Made by a program: the position numbers and the translations under genes. Shown piece after piece: positions 15,099 to 21,526 of a DNA stretch of 23,736 nucleotides; position 1 is the stretch's first letter; every line of letters begins with the position of its first letter. The stretch comes from a virus. Location of the stretch: positions 1 to 23,736 of IMG/VR virus record IMGVR_UViG_3300025736_000206; one strand, 5' to 3'. The notes beneath the pieces are model-generated. The model searched no databases. It saw only the letters and a list, made by a program, of their open reading frames with translations, and had not been told where the DNA came from.

Positions 15099-16377
15099 TG
15101 TGGCGTATATAAATTGAAGTGGTTAAATATATTAATCAAAATATTTTTGGGTGGTGGGGGGGGCTTCAATACATTATTTACAGCATCTCAAGTACCACAT
15201 GTACCAGATGACCACATCGTAGACAACCCCATAGTTTTTTCCGAGTATTCCAGAGGTGTTAAATAATTAAGTGATTCGTGGGGTCGGATACTGTTGTATT
15301 CAACTAACCAGTTAGTAAGTTTTTTGTTGAATACACTAGTATCAGGATGAAAATTACCCCAATTTAAGAATTCTTCTTTTAGTGTTCTGTTAAAGCGTTC
15401 GTTTCCAGGATTATCCTTTGGTGTTCTAACTCTACTCCACCAGTGTGTTAGCTCTAGTTTTGTGATAGCTTGGTCAAAGTGTTTGTGAAATTCACTACCA
15501 TTGTCTGTATGAACATTTTCTATCTTATCTTCAAGTAGAAAGTTCAGTCTTTGGAAAAAGTCCTTGGTAGATCCAGAGCTATGACTTTTGTACATTCGAG
15601 CATAAGCTATTCTAGAATGATCGTCTATGGCAGTTATGATATATCTCTTAGTATTCATTAGATGCAACACTATTGTGTCTAGGTGTAGTAAAAATCCTGT
15701 GGTTGGCTTAATCTGACACTGTGTTATCCTTTTCTTTGTTTGGCTTGTTTTACGTTGTGTATAGTGTTTTTTCTTCTTTTTAAAATATAGTTTGTATTCT
15801 TGTATTACTCTTTGTACATACCAAGAACTAATTGTTTCACCATGTTCACGCTCATATATGGTTTTAATCTTCATTTTACCAAAGTATGGATACTGTTTGC
15901 GTAAAGCAATAATTCGCTCATCTTTGACAGGCACTGCCTGTCTACCTCTTACCCTCTTTGGCTTTCGGCTTTGGTTCTCTAGTAAACGAAGATTACTATC
16001 ATCAAATCGTTTGTGCCATTTATGGAATGTGCTCAATCCTATACCAAAGTGTCTAGCCACCAGAGAGGCATTATTACTTCCCTTAGTTTCATAGAATATT
16101 ATCCATTCTAGTCTGCACTTAGCTTCACGGCTTAACCTAAGCTTTTTGGTTATTTCTCTCCATCTCTCATACTTACTCATTAACTCTCTCTTTTGAGCAT
16201 TACGGTATTGTTGGTAGACCATATTTAAACAAGATTACATAGTAGATTACTTCTTGGATTCTACCATACTGGTAGTATCCAATGTGTCTACGATGTATCT
16301 CATCTTATTCACCACATAATTATCACTAACTCATGTATTTTTTGTCAATTTTTATTCAACAGTTAAAATACGACACA
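15099..16377 (-). mobile_element. IS481-like insertion sequence 1
   Basis: An element of about 1279 bp carrying one transposase gene. Candidate ends are TGTGGCGTATATAAA (15099-15113) and the inverted TGTGTCGTATTTTAA (16363-16377), matching at 12 of 15 bases and beginning with TGT as usual for this family. An inner perfect 12-bp inverted repeat, ACATCGTAGACA, lies at 15214-15225 and 16285-16296; the left copy is inside the 3' end of the gene. I could not see a target duplication, so the outer ends remain provisional. A hairpin upstream of the gene (16256-16280, 6-bp and 4-bp stems) may shield it from outside transcription. Confidence 0.55.
15188..16222 (-). CDS. IS481-like DDE transposase
   Basis: A 344-residue transposase. 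The N-terminal HTH (about 25-75: SLVARHFGIGLSTFHKWHKRF) binds the element ends. A second basic HTH-like segment (about 104-146) precedes the integrase core. The catalytic triad is Asp182 (LLHLDTIVLHL), Asp240 (VHTDNGSEF) and Glu275 (NPGNERFNRTLKEEF), with 34 residues between the last two. IRPHESLNYLTPLEY is the usual C-terminal signature. Length is normal and the frame is intact, so it may be active. It is transcribed leftward, in the same direction as the virion operon, and lies between terS and terL. Confidence 0.88.
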   Translation of the reverse strand: MVYQQYRNAQKRELMSKYERWREITKKLRLSREAKCRLEWIIFYETKGSNNASLVARHFGIGLSTFHKWHKRFDDSNLRLLENQSRKPKRVRGRQAVPVKDERIIALRKQYPYFGKMKIKTIYEREHGETISSWYVQRVIQEYKLYFKKKKKHYTQRKTSQTKKRITQCQIKPTTGFLLHLDTIVLHLMNTKRYIITAIDDHSRIAYARMYKSHSSGSTKDFFQRLNFLLEDKIENVHTDNGSEFHKHFDQAITKLELTHWWSRVRTPKDNPGNERFNRTLKEEFLNWGNFHPDTSVFNKKLTNWLVEYNSIRPHESLNYLTPLEYSEKTMGLSTMWSSGTCGT

Positions 16378-16420
16378 CATACCACTTAAAATATAGCTAA
16401 GCATAGCCAAGTATTGGCCT

Positions 16421-16496
16421 TGTGTCGCACAACATAGATTAGCAGACTCTTGAATATAGGCTTACACTAGCTAATTAGCCAATATTATGCGACACA
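16421..16496. repeat. Short inverted-repeat element resembling IS ends
   Basis: TGTGTCGCACAACATAG at the left and the reverse complement TGTGTCGCATAATATTG at the right (16480-16496) match at 14 of 17 bases, 76 bp apart in total. Both resemble the right end of insertion sequence 1 (TGTGTCGTA). It may be a MITE-like remnant or a nested pair of IS ends. The left arm may instead be the true left end of element 2. Small hairpins in and beside it (16406-16418, 16502-16508/16515-16521) add to the structure. No gene is seen from 16223 to 16629. Confidence 0.4.
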
Positions 16497-16576
16497 ACAA
16501 AAAACACGCTAATACGTGTTTATGTGTTGTTGGTGTAAAGTATCAACTATGTGTATAGTTACCCATAGGTGGTAAC

Positions 16577-16626
16577 ACTTTGCTAGAATAGGGGTTACAA
16601 AGGGTAACCATAATAATAAGCAAAGT
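16577..16626 (+). promoter_or_regulatory. Structured leader of transposase 2
   Basis: ACTTTGC (16577-16583) pairs with GCAAAGT (16620-16626), four bases before the ATG at 16630, and encloses GGTTAC/GTAACC (16593-16598/16604-16609). Just upstream AACTAT/ATAGTT and GTTACC/GGTAAC hairpins occur. Pairing up to the start codon could hold down transposase translation, as known for several IS families. Confidence 0.4.
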
Positions 16627-16629
16627 AAT

Positions 16630-17523
16630 ATGAGAAAAAGAGAAGTAATATTTCCACCAGAATTACGTGGTAGATGGTATCTACAAGTAGAAAAGCATAA
16701 GAAAAGTGTTACTGAAATATGTAAGATATTTGGTATATCTAGGAAAACATACTACAAATGGTACAAGCGAGATCATCCAGTAGGAAGAACAGGAAAAAGA
16801 CCAAGGCGAATACATCCCCATACGAAGATTTTTGGGAATATACAAGTTTTTATTGTTGAGAATAAAATGAAATATAATTATGGACCAAAAAAGATGAGTA
16901 TTTTCATTAAACGTGAACTGGGCATATATATATCTCCACAAGCAATTTACAAATTCTATAAGAAAAAGAAATTAATACGTAAACCACAAAAACAACAAAA
17001 GTGGTACACTCCACTTAAAAAACCATATTATGCTGTAATACCAGGAGAAAACGTGCAATTAGACGTAAAATACGTACCAGGCAAAGAACAACAATGGTTA
17101 TACCAATACAGATTTATAGATACTGTGACAAACTTACAATACTCTGTCGATATGGAGAGTAGAGATGCTCTTACAACCATTACTACGTTTAAACAAGCAA
17201 AGAAGTACTTTCCATTTACCATACATGGTATACAAACAGACAATGGAGGAGAGTTTAGAGGAAAGTTTCATGATTACCTGGTTAGAAACAAAATACCACA
17301 TAGATATATACCAAAACGTAGTGCTCCATGGAACGGTAAAGTAGAAAGGGCAAACAGGTCTGTTGATGATGAATATTATCTTAATCACACAAGACCATGG
17401 AAAACAATAACTCAATATACTAAATGGTATAACTATGAAAGACCTCATCTTGGTAAAAAAATGAATGGACATACTCCATACCAAAAATACCTTAGTTTTT
17501 ATCCACAAGGTCTCCATCAATAG
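16630..17523 (+). CDS. IS481/IS3-like DDE transposase
   Basis: A 297-residue transposase with an N-terminal HTH (about 24-47: SVTEICKIFGISRKTYYKWY) and a second HTH-like region (NYGPKKMSIFIKRELGIYIS). The catalytic residues are Asp145 (NVQLDVKYV), Asp204 (IQTDNGGEF) and Glu239 (WNGKVERANRSVDDEYY), with 34 residues between the last two. YNYERPHLGKKMNGHTPYQKY is the C-terminal signature. It differs clearly from the transposase at 15188-16222, so the two elements are not copies. It runs rightward and its last 32 bp overlap the 3' end of terS on the other strand. The reading frame is intact. The start ATG lies at the end of a structured leader. Confidence 0.85.
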   Translation: MRKREVIFPPELRGRWYLQVEKHKKSVTEICKIFGISRKTYYKWYKRDHPVGRTGKRPRRIHPHTKIFGNIQVFIVENKMKYNYGPKKMSIFIKRELGIYISPQAIYKFYKKKKLIRKPQKQQKWYTPLKKPYYAVIPGENVQLDVKYVPGKEQQWLYQYRFIDTVTNLQYSVDMESRDALTTITTFKQAKKYFPFTIHGIQTDNGGEFRGKFHDYLVRNKIPHRYIPKRSAPWNGKVERANRSVDDEYYLNHTRPWKTITQYTKWYNYERPHLGKKMNGHTPYQKYLSFYPQGLHQ

Positions 17524-18037
17524 CCTCTTGATTACTATTTAACACATTATTCATGAAAGTGTTGATATTAATATTGACATTTGACTCTATTTCATGCGTG
17601 TCTTTCCATTTATGGTTATTCTTCAATTTAAAGATAGATCCGATAGGACTTTTGCCTGAAACTGTCAAATCCTCTTCGGTCATATTCTCACACAGCGCCC
17701 TTACCCTCTTTATCGTGTTGAAAAACTTCTGTCTTTTCCCATAGTTTATTATTGTTGTTCTATCAACCCCTAAAAAGTAAGCAAACCCTGACATTGTAAC
17801 AGGTCTACCAGTCTTCTCAATATATTTCCTATAAATATCAATCCTAACCTCCAAGTCTTCTTTTTTCTCCCACAGCACTGGTCTACCACCTTTATCAACC
17901 TCACCAAACCCAACTCTATTCATCTTATCAACTTCAACTAAAAAACTATGCTGTTCACCACGTTTCAACTCTTCTCTTACATCTTCCAACTTCTTCCACC
18001 CTTTTTTTTTGGCTAATAACTCAGTCCGTTGACTCAT
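17492..18037 (-). CDS. terS: Terminase small subunit (P22 gp3/Terminase_5-like)
   Basis: A 181-residue DNA-recognition subunit of the packaging enzyme. Residues about 60-101 hold a helix-turn-helix (SGFAYFLGVDRTTIINYGKR) preceded by the helical DLEVRIDIYRKYIEKTGRPV. Residues 131-151 (PIGSIFKLKNNHKWKDTHEI) are the typical signature of this family, where GAIFxLKNxxGWxDKxE is the common form. Unusually, it is not next to terL: two insertion sequences and the repeat region separate them by 3.4 kb. Its last 32 bp overlap the convergent transposase, so the polar tail (VLNSNQEAIDGDLVDKN) may come from IS DNA. It has its own promoter at 18076-18105, flanked by two operator-like palindromes. Confidence 0.82.
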   Translation of the reverse strand: MSQRTELLAKKKGWKKLEDVREELKRGEQHSFLVEVDKMNRVGFGEVDKGGRPVLWEKKEDLEVRIDIYRKYIEKTGRPVTMSGFAYFLGVDRTTIINYGKRQKFFNTIKRVRALCENMTEEDLTVSGKSPIGSIFKLKNNHKWKDTHEIESNVNININTFMNNVLNSNQEAIDGDLVDKN

Positions 18038-18053
18038 AACACCACTAATAAAA

Positions 18054-18113
18054 CCATTGATTTAAAATCAACTAAATTATACCACAAACAAACCATTAAT
18101 ACCAACTCAATGC
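18054..18113 (-). promoter_or_regulatory. terS promoter with two degenerate operators
   Basis: The minus strand has TTGGTA (18100-18105), 18-bp spacer, then TATAAT (18076-18081) preceded by TGG, an extended -10. Palindrome D2, CCATTAA-N7-TCAATGC (18093-18113), covers the -35. Palindrome D1, CCATTGA-N7-TCAACTA (18054-18074), begins one base after the -10. The same 7-7-7 layout as the exact operators suggests control by the same regulator, with centres 39 bp apart. Confidence 0.6.
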
Positions 18114-18146
18114 AATAAACCCCGCACAACTCAATTCCAAGCGTCG

Positions 18147-18152
18147 TATAAT
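18147..18152 (+). promoter_or_regulatory. Possible rightward -10 box
   Basis: A perfect TATAAT on the plus strand, but the expected -35 (18124-18129, GCACAA) is poor. AACTCAAT half-sites (about 18105-18112 and 18129-18135) lie upstream. It may be a second early promoter or only part of the AT-rich control region. A TTATCCACT (18184-18192), one base from a DnaA box, lies downstream. Confidence 0.3.
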
Positions 18153-18198
18153 ATAGATAACATAACATAAGTTATTGCACAAGTTATCCACTACCAAA

Positions 18199-18230
18199 CC
18201 ATTGACTCCAGCTCAATGGTTTGATATAGT
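18199..18230 (+). promoter_or_regulatory. Early promoter with operator copy B
   Basis: TTGACT (18202-18207), exactly 17 bp, then TATAGT (18225-18230) preceded by TGA: a strong sigma-70 promoter with extended -10. The exact palindrome CCATTGA-N7-TCAATGG (18199-18219) contains the -35, so a bound protein would block polymerase. It reads into the small-gene cluster starting at 18260; the expected start of transcription is near 18237. Confidence 0.75.
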
Positions 18231-18259
18231 ATATATGTAATCAATTAACTATAAACCAT

Positions 18260-18382
18260 ATGAAACTAACCCCAAAACAAAAGCTAACCATAATCAAAAG
18301 AGAACTTGAAAGGCTAGTCACTCAATCGGAGTGTAACTATACAATAGAAAAATTACTATCATTAATTAAAAAATACCTTTAA
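18260..18382 (+). CDS. Small basic helical protein, 40 residues
   Basis: The first gene after the early promoter. Its start lies about 23 nt from the predicted transcription start and has AACCATATG rather than a Shine-Dalgarno. The 40-residue product is mostly helical and basic: LTPKQKLTIIKRELERLV, then TIEKLLSLIKKYL. The spaced Leu/Ile/Lys pattern suggests a small amphipathic pair of helices, perhaps a peptide that acts on a host protein or on the phage's own regulation. Its size and first position make an early host-takeover or regulatory role possible but unproven. Confidence 0.5.
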   Translation: MKLTPKQKLTIIKRELERLVTQSECNYTIEKLLSLIKKYL

Positions 18383-18392
18383 CCACAAACAT

Positions 18393-18569
18393 ATGAAAAA
18401 ACAACTAAGGGAAATGAATGAAAAATCTAAAGGTATATGCGGGTATTGTAGATGTGCGGAGTGTTTAAGGAATGAACGAAAAGCGTTTGCGTGGAAGACA
18501 ATAAACAAAGCCAAACATTTAGCAATCTGCGAGTTATGCTTTAATAAACTAATAACCACAAACATATGA
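18393..18569 (+). CDS. Small Cys-rich (zinc-ribbon-like) protein
   Basis: A 58-residue protein with six Cys in the first and last parts: CGYCRCAEC (residues 16-24) and CELC (46-49). Two CxxC pairs about 25 residues apart are what a zinc ribbon needs, so it may bind nucleic acid or a host transcription protein. Basic residues lie between (RNERKAFAWKTINKAKH). Starts at CATATG; the TGA overlaps the next ATG by four bases (ATGA), so the two are translated together. No family is recognised. Confidence 0.6.
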   Translation: MKKQLREMNEKSKGICGYCRCAECLRNERKAFAWKTINKAKHLAICELCFNKLITTNI

Positions 18570-18724
18570 AAAATATCTATATAATCATATTACAACATCT
18601 CACACGCCTTGACGGAGCAACATTAAAAAGAGATAGCAAAATAAAAAAATACATAATAAGAAAAATAAAAAAACCAATAGGATTCTATTTCAGAAAAAAA
18701 CTATATGAAATTAAATATAAATAA
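18566..18724 (+). CDS. Small basic protein, 52 residues
   Basis: It overlaps the previous gene by four bases (ATGA). The N-terminus is hydrophobic (MKNIYIIILQHL), followed by a very basic stretch (LKRDSKIKKYIIRKIKK) and an aromatic end (GFYFRKKLYEIKYK). It may be a membrane-associated or nucleic-acid-binding peptide. Low complexity from the AT-rich sequence limits confidence, but the tight coupling and the CATATG start like those of its neighbours argue that it is real. Confidence 0.45.
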   Translation: MKNIYIIILQHLTRLDGATLKRDSKIKKYIIRKIKKPIGFYFRKKLYEIKYK

Positions 18725-18733
18725 TATAATCAT

Positions 18734-18784
18734 ATGAACATTGAAACCTTTTCAAACCCCCTTAACCTCCCTACAAAGCCCTAA
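18734..18784 (+). CDS. Possible 16-codon ORF before paired hairpins
   Basis: A CATATG start and a 16-residue frame (MNIETFSNPLNLPTKP). Hairpins CTCCCT/AGGGAG (18767-18772/18796-18801) and GCGG/CCGC (18808-18811/18818-18821) overlap or follow it. It may be a leader peptide with an attenuator-like structure, or only a chance frame in a non-coding gap. Nothing else is seen to 18843. Confidence 0.22.
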   Translation: MNIETFSNPLNLPTKP

Positions 18785-18843
18785 AACAGCCTTACAGGGA
18801 GCAATAAGCGGATTTAACCGCACACACACCAACTATTAACCAT

Positions 18844-18948
18844 ATGATAAACAAAAGAAAACTAAAGAAACTATACCGCAATAACAAACAATCAATCCTC
18901 GCACATACCGCAATCATAATTATACTAGTATTTTTATTCCTTAATTAA
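18844..18948 (+). CDS. Small single-span membrane protein, 34 residues
   Basis: Residues 1-16 are basic (MINKRKLKKLYRNNKQ) and residues 17-34 are one hydrophobic helix (SILAHTAIIIILVFLFLN), giving a cytoplasmic basic N-terminus and a membrane anchor. It starts at CATATG like the surrounding genes. Small phage membrane peptides of this type include exclusion proteins, holin-like pieces and envelope-stress modulators; which applies here cannot be said. A run of Ile/Leu/Phe codons is easy to get by chance in AT-rich DNA, so the basic leader and shared start context are the main support. Confidence 0.5.
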   Translation: MINKRKLKKLYRNNKQSILAHTAIIIILVFLFLN

Positions 18949-18955
18949 TAATCAT

Positions 18956-19300
18956 ATGAAACTATACCACCATAAAACAGGAGGGGGAGCCGAATACTTA
19001 ACAGACAAATTTATCACCGCACCCAACGGAGAAAAAGAAGGAGTTTTTAAAGGGTCAAAATACATTGTTAGAATTGACGGCGATATAGCAAAAGACGCAG
19101 AGTTAAATTTTGACGATAGTATCACAAAAGAACAATTCATGAACTACTTTAGGTCAGACAATTACAATCAAGAATTATCAGCAGACGATTGCATAGAAGT
19201 GTTTCAAACCTCACTCAAAGGTCAATCAGACATAACATTTGAGTTGCTAGACAATCTATGCAACGACTACGGAGTGAATCTAAAAGAATTAATTAGCTAA
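18956..19300 (+). CDS. Unknown early protein, 114 residues
   Basis: An acidic soluble protein. The N-terminal half has small beta strands (MKLYHHKTGGGAEYLTDKFI, SKYIVRIDGDI); the second half is helical and acidic (ADDCIEVFQTSLKGQSDITFELLDNLCNDYGVNLKEL). It may be a small DNA-mimic or an inhibitor type protein, but no family is recognised. Follows the membrane peptide gene by 7 bp; start context TAATCATATG. Codon use is the same AT-rich style as neighbours. Confidence 0.65.
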   Translation: MKLYHHKTGGGAEYLTDKFITAPNGEKEGVFKGSKYIVRIDGDIAKDAELNFDDSITKEQFMNYFRSDNYNQELSADDCIEVFQTSLKGQSDITFELLDNLCNDYGVNLKELIS

Positions 19301-19310
19301 CCAAAACCAT

Positions 19311-19625
19311 ATGTCTTATACACACCAACAAGCAATAAAACAACACGAAGAATACCTATTCAAACTGGCTAAAGCTACTTTAAAATGGGTAGGTTTTAAA
19401 TACACTCAAGAAGAGTTGGCGGATCTAGTTATGGGAGAGTTGTTTGAAATTGACCAGCCTAAACCACTACAACAACAAATCAAAAACCTTATTAAAGACT
19501 ACACTAAAATAATAGAAGAGACAGAAAAAGATCAAGAATCAAATGAATTTGAGGACGACTATGCAACAGGACATACTGACGCCTCACAGTCAATCATAGA
19601 CGACCTTGAGATTTTAATCAAATAA
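19311..19625 (+). CDS. Unknown early protein, 104 residues
   Basis: A helical, charged protein: HQQAIKQHEEYLFKLAKATLKW, then ELADLVMGELFEIDQ, then an acidic end (IIEETEKDQESNEFEDDY and ASQSIIDDLEILIK). No motif is recognised. It lies 10 bp after the previous gene and is the last of the seven consecutive genes that start at CATATG. Its acidic tail and helical build could suit protein-protein contact. Confidence 0.62.
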   Translation: MSYTHQQAIKQHEEYLFKLAKATLKWVGFKYTQEELADLVMGELFEIDQPKPLQQQIKNLIKDYTKIIEETEKDQESNEFEDDYATGHTDASQSIIDDLEILIK

Positions 19626-19640
19626 CTAACCAACAATAAT

Positions 19641-20192
19641 ATGGGACTTGACATGTACTTATACAAAGAAACTCACGTTGAAAACGACAGCTACCAAAAA
19701 CCAGAAGAAAAATATAAAATAACAATCAAGAAGAATAACAAAACAATCAAAAGTATTAAAACAAAAAGAATATCATATATCATTGAAGAGGTGGCTTATT
19801 GGAGAAAAGCAAATCAAATACACAATTGGTTTTTAGAAAACCTTGATGGCTTTCAAGACAATGGAAATAAAGTTTATGTATATTTTTCAGACTTACAAAA
19901 ACTTTTAGACACAGTAGACACAGTTTTAGAACATTCAAAACTTGTCAAAGGTAAAATAAAAAATGGTGAATCACTCAAAAATAAAAAATGGATACCAAAC
20001 ATGGAAGACGGAAAATATATTAAAGATTCAAAAAAAGCTATAGAACTGTTACCAACACAAGAAGGATTCTTTTTTGGTAGTACAGATTATGACCAATATT
20101 ATTATGAAGATTTAATTTATACTCAAAAAATGTTAACTGCTGAACTAAAAGAAGATGACGACGCTACTTATTATTATAGTGCTAATTGGTAA
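19641..20192 (+). CDS. Conserved phage protein of unknown function (MGLDMYLY family)
   Basis: A 183-residue protein. The N-terminal MGLDMYLYKETHV and the central YWRKANQIHNWFLENL are a combination I recognise from many phage and prophage genomes of different hosts; its function has not been established to my knowledge. The region IKKNNKTIKSIKTKRISYI is a variable basic insert. The C-terminal part (EGFFFGSTDYDQYYYEDLIYT) is aromatic and also typical of the family. It lies in the early cluster, 15 bp after the previous gene. No signal or membrane segment. Confidence 0.72.
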   Translation: MGLDMYLYKETHVENDSYQKPEEKYKITIKKNNKTIKSIKTKRISYIIEEVAYWRKANQIHNWFLENLDGFQDNGNKVYVYFSDLQKLLDTVDTVLEHSKLVKGKIKNGESLKNKKWIPNMEDGKYIKDSKKAIELLPTQEGFFFGSTDYDQYYYEDLIYTQKMLTAELKEDDDATYYYSANW

Positions 20193-20241
20193 ATATATAA
20201 ATCAAAAGAGGAAGTCAAAAGATAATTAATTAATCAATATT

Positions 20242-20454
20242 ATGCTCTACACAATAAAACAAGCGTCAAACTTTCTTCGAGTCCATCCATCAACATTGAG
20301 GAGATGGGAAAAGGAAGGTAAAATAATACCACACAGAATAGGAACTGGCAAACACAGAAGATACACTCCCTATCAACTAAATGAACTACTTATTATAATT
20401 GATCCAGATCATGACCTTAAACGTAAAGAGGTCAGAAACGGCGAAAGATATTAA
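20242..20454 (+). CDS. MerR/excisionase-like HTH protein
   Basis: A 70-residue DNA-binding protein made of one winged helix-turn-helix: YTIKQASNFLRVHPSTLRRWEKEGKIIPHRIGTGKHRRYTPYQLNELL (residues 3-50). This is the pattern shared by MerR N-domains, BldC-like regulators and phage excisionases. The size favours an excisionase or small regulator, with no effector domain. It is preceded by TTAATTAATC and no Shine-Dalgarno. It is the only clear HTH regulator on the early side and so one candidate for binding the palindromic operators, although those 21-bp sites would suit a larger dimeric repressor better. Confidence 0.72.
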   Translation: MLYTIKQASNFLRVHPSTLRRWEKEGKIIPHRIGTGKHRRYTPYQLNELLIIIDPDHDLKRKEVRNGERY

Positions 20455-20455
20455 T

Positions 20456-20776
20456 ATGAAACAAGAAACAATACTAAAAAAAGCTATAGAGAAAGCTAAT
20501 TATAAAAGTAAAGAAGTAAGCGAATTACTTAATTTTTATAGATCACTTGATATCGCAGATACAGCCACTGAAGCGAGTGAATTTGGTTATAGAATAGGGT
20601 TATTAATTAATACTATAATCTTCTCACACGACTTTGCCAAGGCATTTTGGGGAGAGAGTAGAGAGAGCAGACAATTAGATGTTAATGTCTATCTAGACCA
20701 GACAGCTTGGCAATACCATCTTCAAACAATGGTACTCGAAGAAGAACCTATTAAATATTTAGAAAAGTTTATATAA
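20456..20776 (+). CDS. Conserved-type phage protein, unknown function
   Basis: A frame open from 20399 also exists, but the ATG at 20456, two bases after the preceding stop and with the usual AT-rich context, gives a cleaner 106-residue protein (MKQETILKKAIEKANY). Residues include LLINTIIFSHDFAKAFWGE and WQYHLQTMVLEEEPIKYLEKF, a combination typical of small phage proteins of unknown function in many hosts. It is coupled to the HTH gene. No catalytic motif is seen. Confidence 0.68.
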   Translation: MKQETILKKAIEKANYKSKEVSELLNFYRSLDIADTATEASEFGYRIGLLINTIIFSHDFAKAFWGESRESRQLDVNVYLDQTAWQYHLQTMVLEEEPIKYLEKFI

Positions 20777-20822
20777 AGAGATAAAACCTACAATAGATTA
20801 ATAATTAAATTAATAGAGAAAT

Positions 20823-21110
20823 ATGAACTACATAAATAAAACAAAAGACTTACTTGAAGAAGAACTTAAAATGAAAGGGACTAGTTACGAAGATTTGTTA
20901 GACGTTTATGCCTTGCTAGTTTTAACTGTTGGAGAAAACTGCACCAACGAACATATCCACAATGCTTGGTCTGTTTGGCAAAATAAAACACAACCAGAAC
21001 ATAAATCATTAAAACCATTCAAAAAACTTACTAAGGAAATACAAGACTTGGATGAGCTTTACCGCCAAGCCGTTTTAAAGGTTGCAAGATTAATAAATAA
21101 GATTAAATAA
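20823..21110 (+). CDS. Conserved phage protein, unknown function
   Basis: A 95-residue protein with a pattern found in phages of several phyla: YEDLLDVYALLVLTVGENCT, then HIHNAWSVWQNKTQPEHKSLKPFKKL, then EIQDLDELYRQAVLKVA. It is helical and soluble. To my knowledge no function is established. A 1-bp gap to the next gene and an AATAGAGAAATATG start show it is part of the same transcript. Confidence 0.7.
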   Translation: MNYINKTKDLLEEELKMKGTSYEDLLDVYALLVLTVGENCTNEHIHNAWSVWQNKTQPEHKSLKPFKKLTKEIQDLDELYRQAVLKVARLINKIK

Positions 21111-21111
21111 T

Positions 21112-21468
21112 ATGGAAAAATATCCTGTAAATACAAAGTTAAAAGAAAATGATAGTAATGATAGTAAAGCTACCTTAGAAATAATAAAAATTGAATTACG
21201 AAATGCTGTATATTGGGTTAAAGACGGAGATGGAGATATAGAATGGCAAAATAAAGAAACACTAGATATTTATTTCACCATCATAGAACAACCACAATGG
21301 AAACCGGAGAAGAGTGGTGATCGTTATTATTTCTTAAATGACCATGGGTGTAATAATACTTCTAAATGGCTAAATGACGAAATTGACACCTTCCGCCTCA
21401 AAACAAACAACGTCTTCAAAACAGAAAAAGAAGCCCAAGCTAAACTTAATTCAATAATGGAATCTTAA
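21112..21468 (+). CDS. Unknown early protein, 118 residues
   Basis: A mixed alpha/beta protein with aromatic strands (IIKIELRNAVYWVKDGDGDIEW, TIEQPQWKPEKSGDRYYFLNDHG). YWVKDGDGDIEW and ETLDIYFTIIEQP suggest a small beta-barrel; the end (FKTEKEAQAKLNSIM) is helical and resembles the 'FxTxEEAxA' ending seen in many phage accessory proteins. Unrecognised by family. It follows the previous gene by one base and is followed by a short gap with only marginal frames. Confidence 0.65.
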   Translation: MEKYPVNTKLKENDSNDSKATLEIIKIELRNAVYWVKDGDGDIEWQNKETLDIYFTIIEQPQWKPEKSGDRYYFLNDHGCNNTSKWLNDEIDTFRLKTNNVFKTEKEAQAKLNSIMES

Positions 21469-21469
21469 T

Positions 21470-21526
21470 ATGATTAAAAAATGGATAGTGAAGAAACTTG
21501 GTGGTTTGTGCAACATCAATCCATAA
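21470..21526 (+). CDS. Marginal 18-codon ORF
   Basis: A frame starting at ATG 21470 encodes MIKKWIVKKLGGLCNINP; another, overlapping (21481-21561), encodes 26 residues. Neither is convincing; the first has an AATATG start like true neighbours and could be a toxin-like short peptide or a decayed gene. The 100-bp gap may simply be a spacer. Confidence 0.18.
   Translation: MIKKWIVKKLGGLCNINP

Larger units (their letters stand above)
16421..17546 (+). mobile_element. IS481/IS3-like insertion sequence 2 (ends uncertain)
   Basis: Carries the rightward transposase at 16630-17523. The left end is probably the TGTGTCGCA motif at 16421. A right end near 17541-17546 (TGTGTTAAATAG read inward) is only a weak partner, and no target duplication was found. 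If correct, the last 17 or so codons of terS lie within the element. Confidence 0.35.

Noticed and set aside
15214-16296. The 12-bp perfect inverted repeat ACATCGTAGACA as the true ends of insertion sequence 1
   Set aside because: The left copy is inside the transposase gene and the outer TGT-starting pair at 15099/16377 includes the whole gene; kept only as an internal feature.
17134-17520. 128-codon minus-strand frame opposite transposase 2
   Set aside because: Lies wholly antisense to an intact DDE transposase and has the usual aromatic bias of shadow frames.
18057-18071. FNR/CRP-type site (TTGAT-N5-ATCAA) in palindrome D1
   Set aside because: Spacing is five rather than four, and the site fits the phage palindrome series better.
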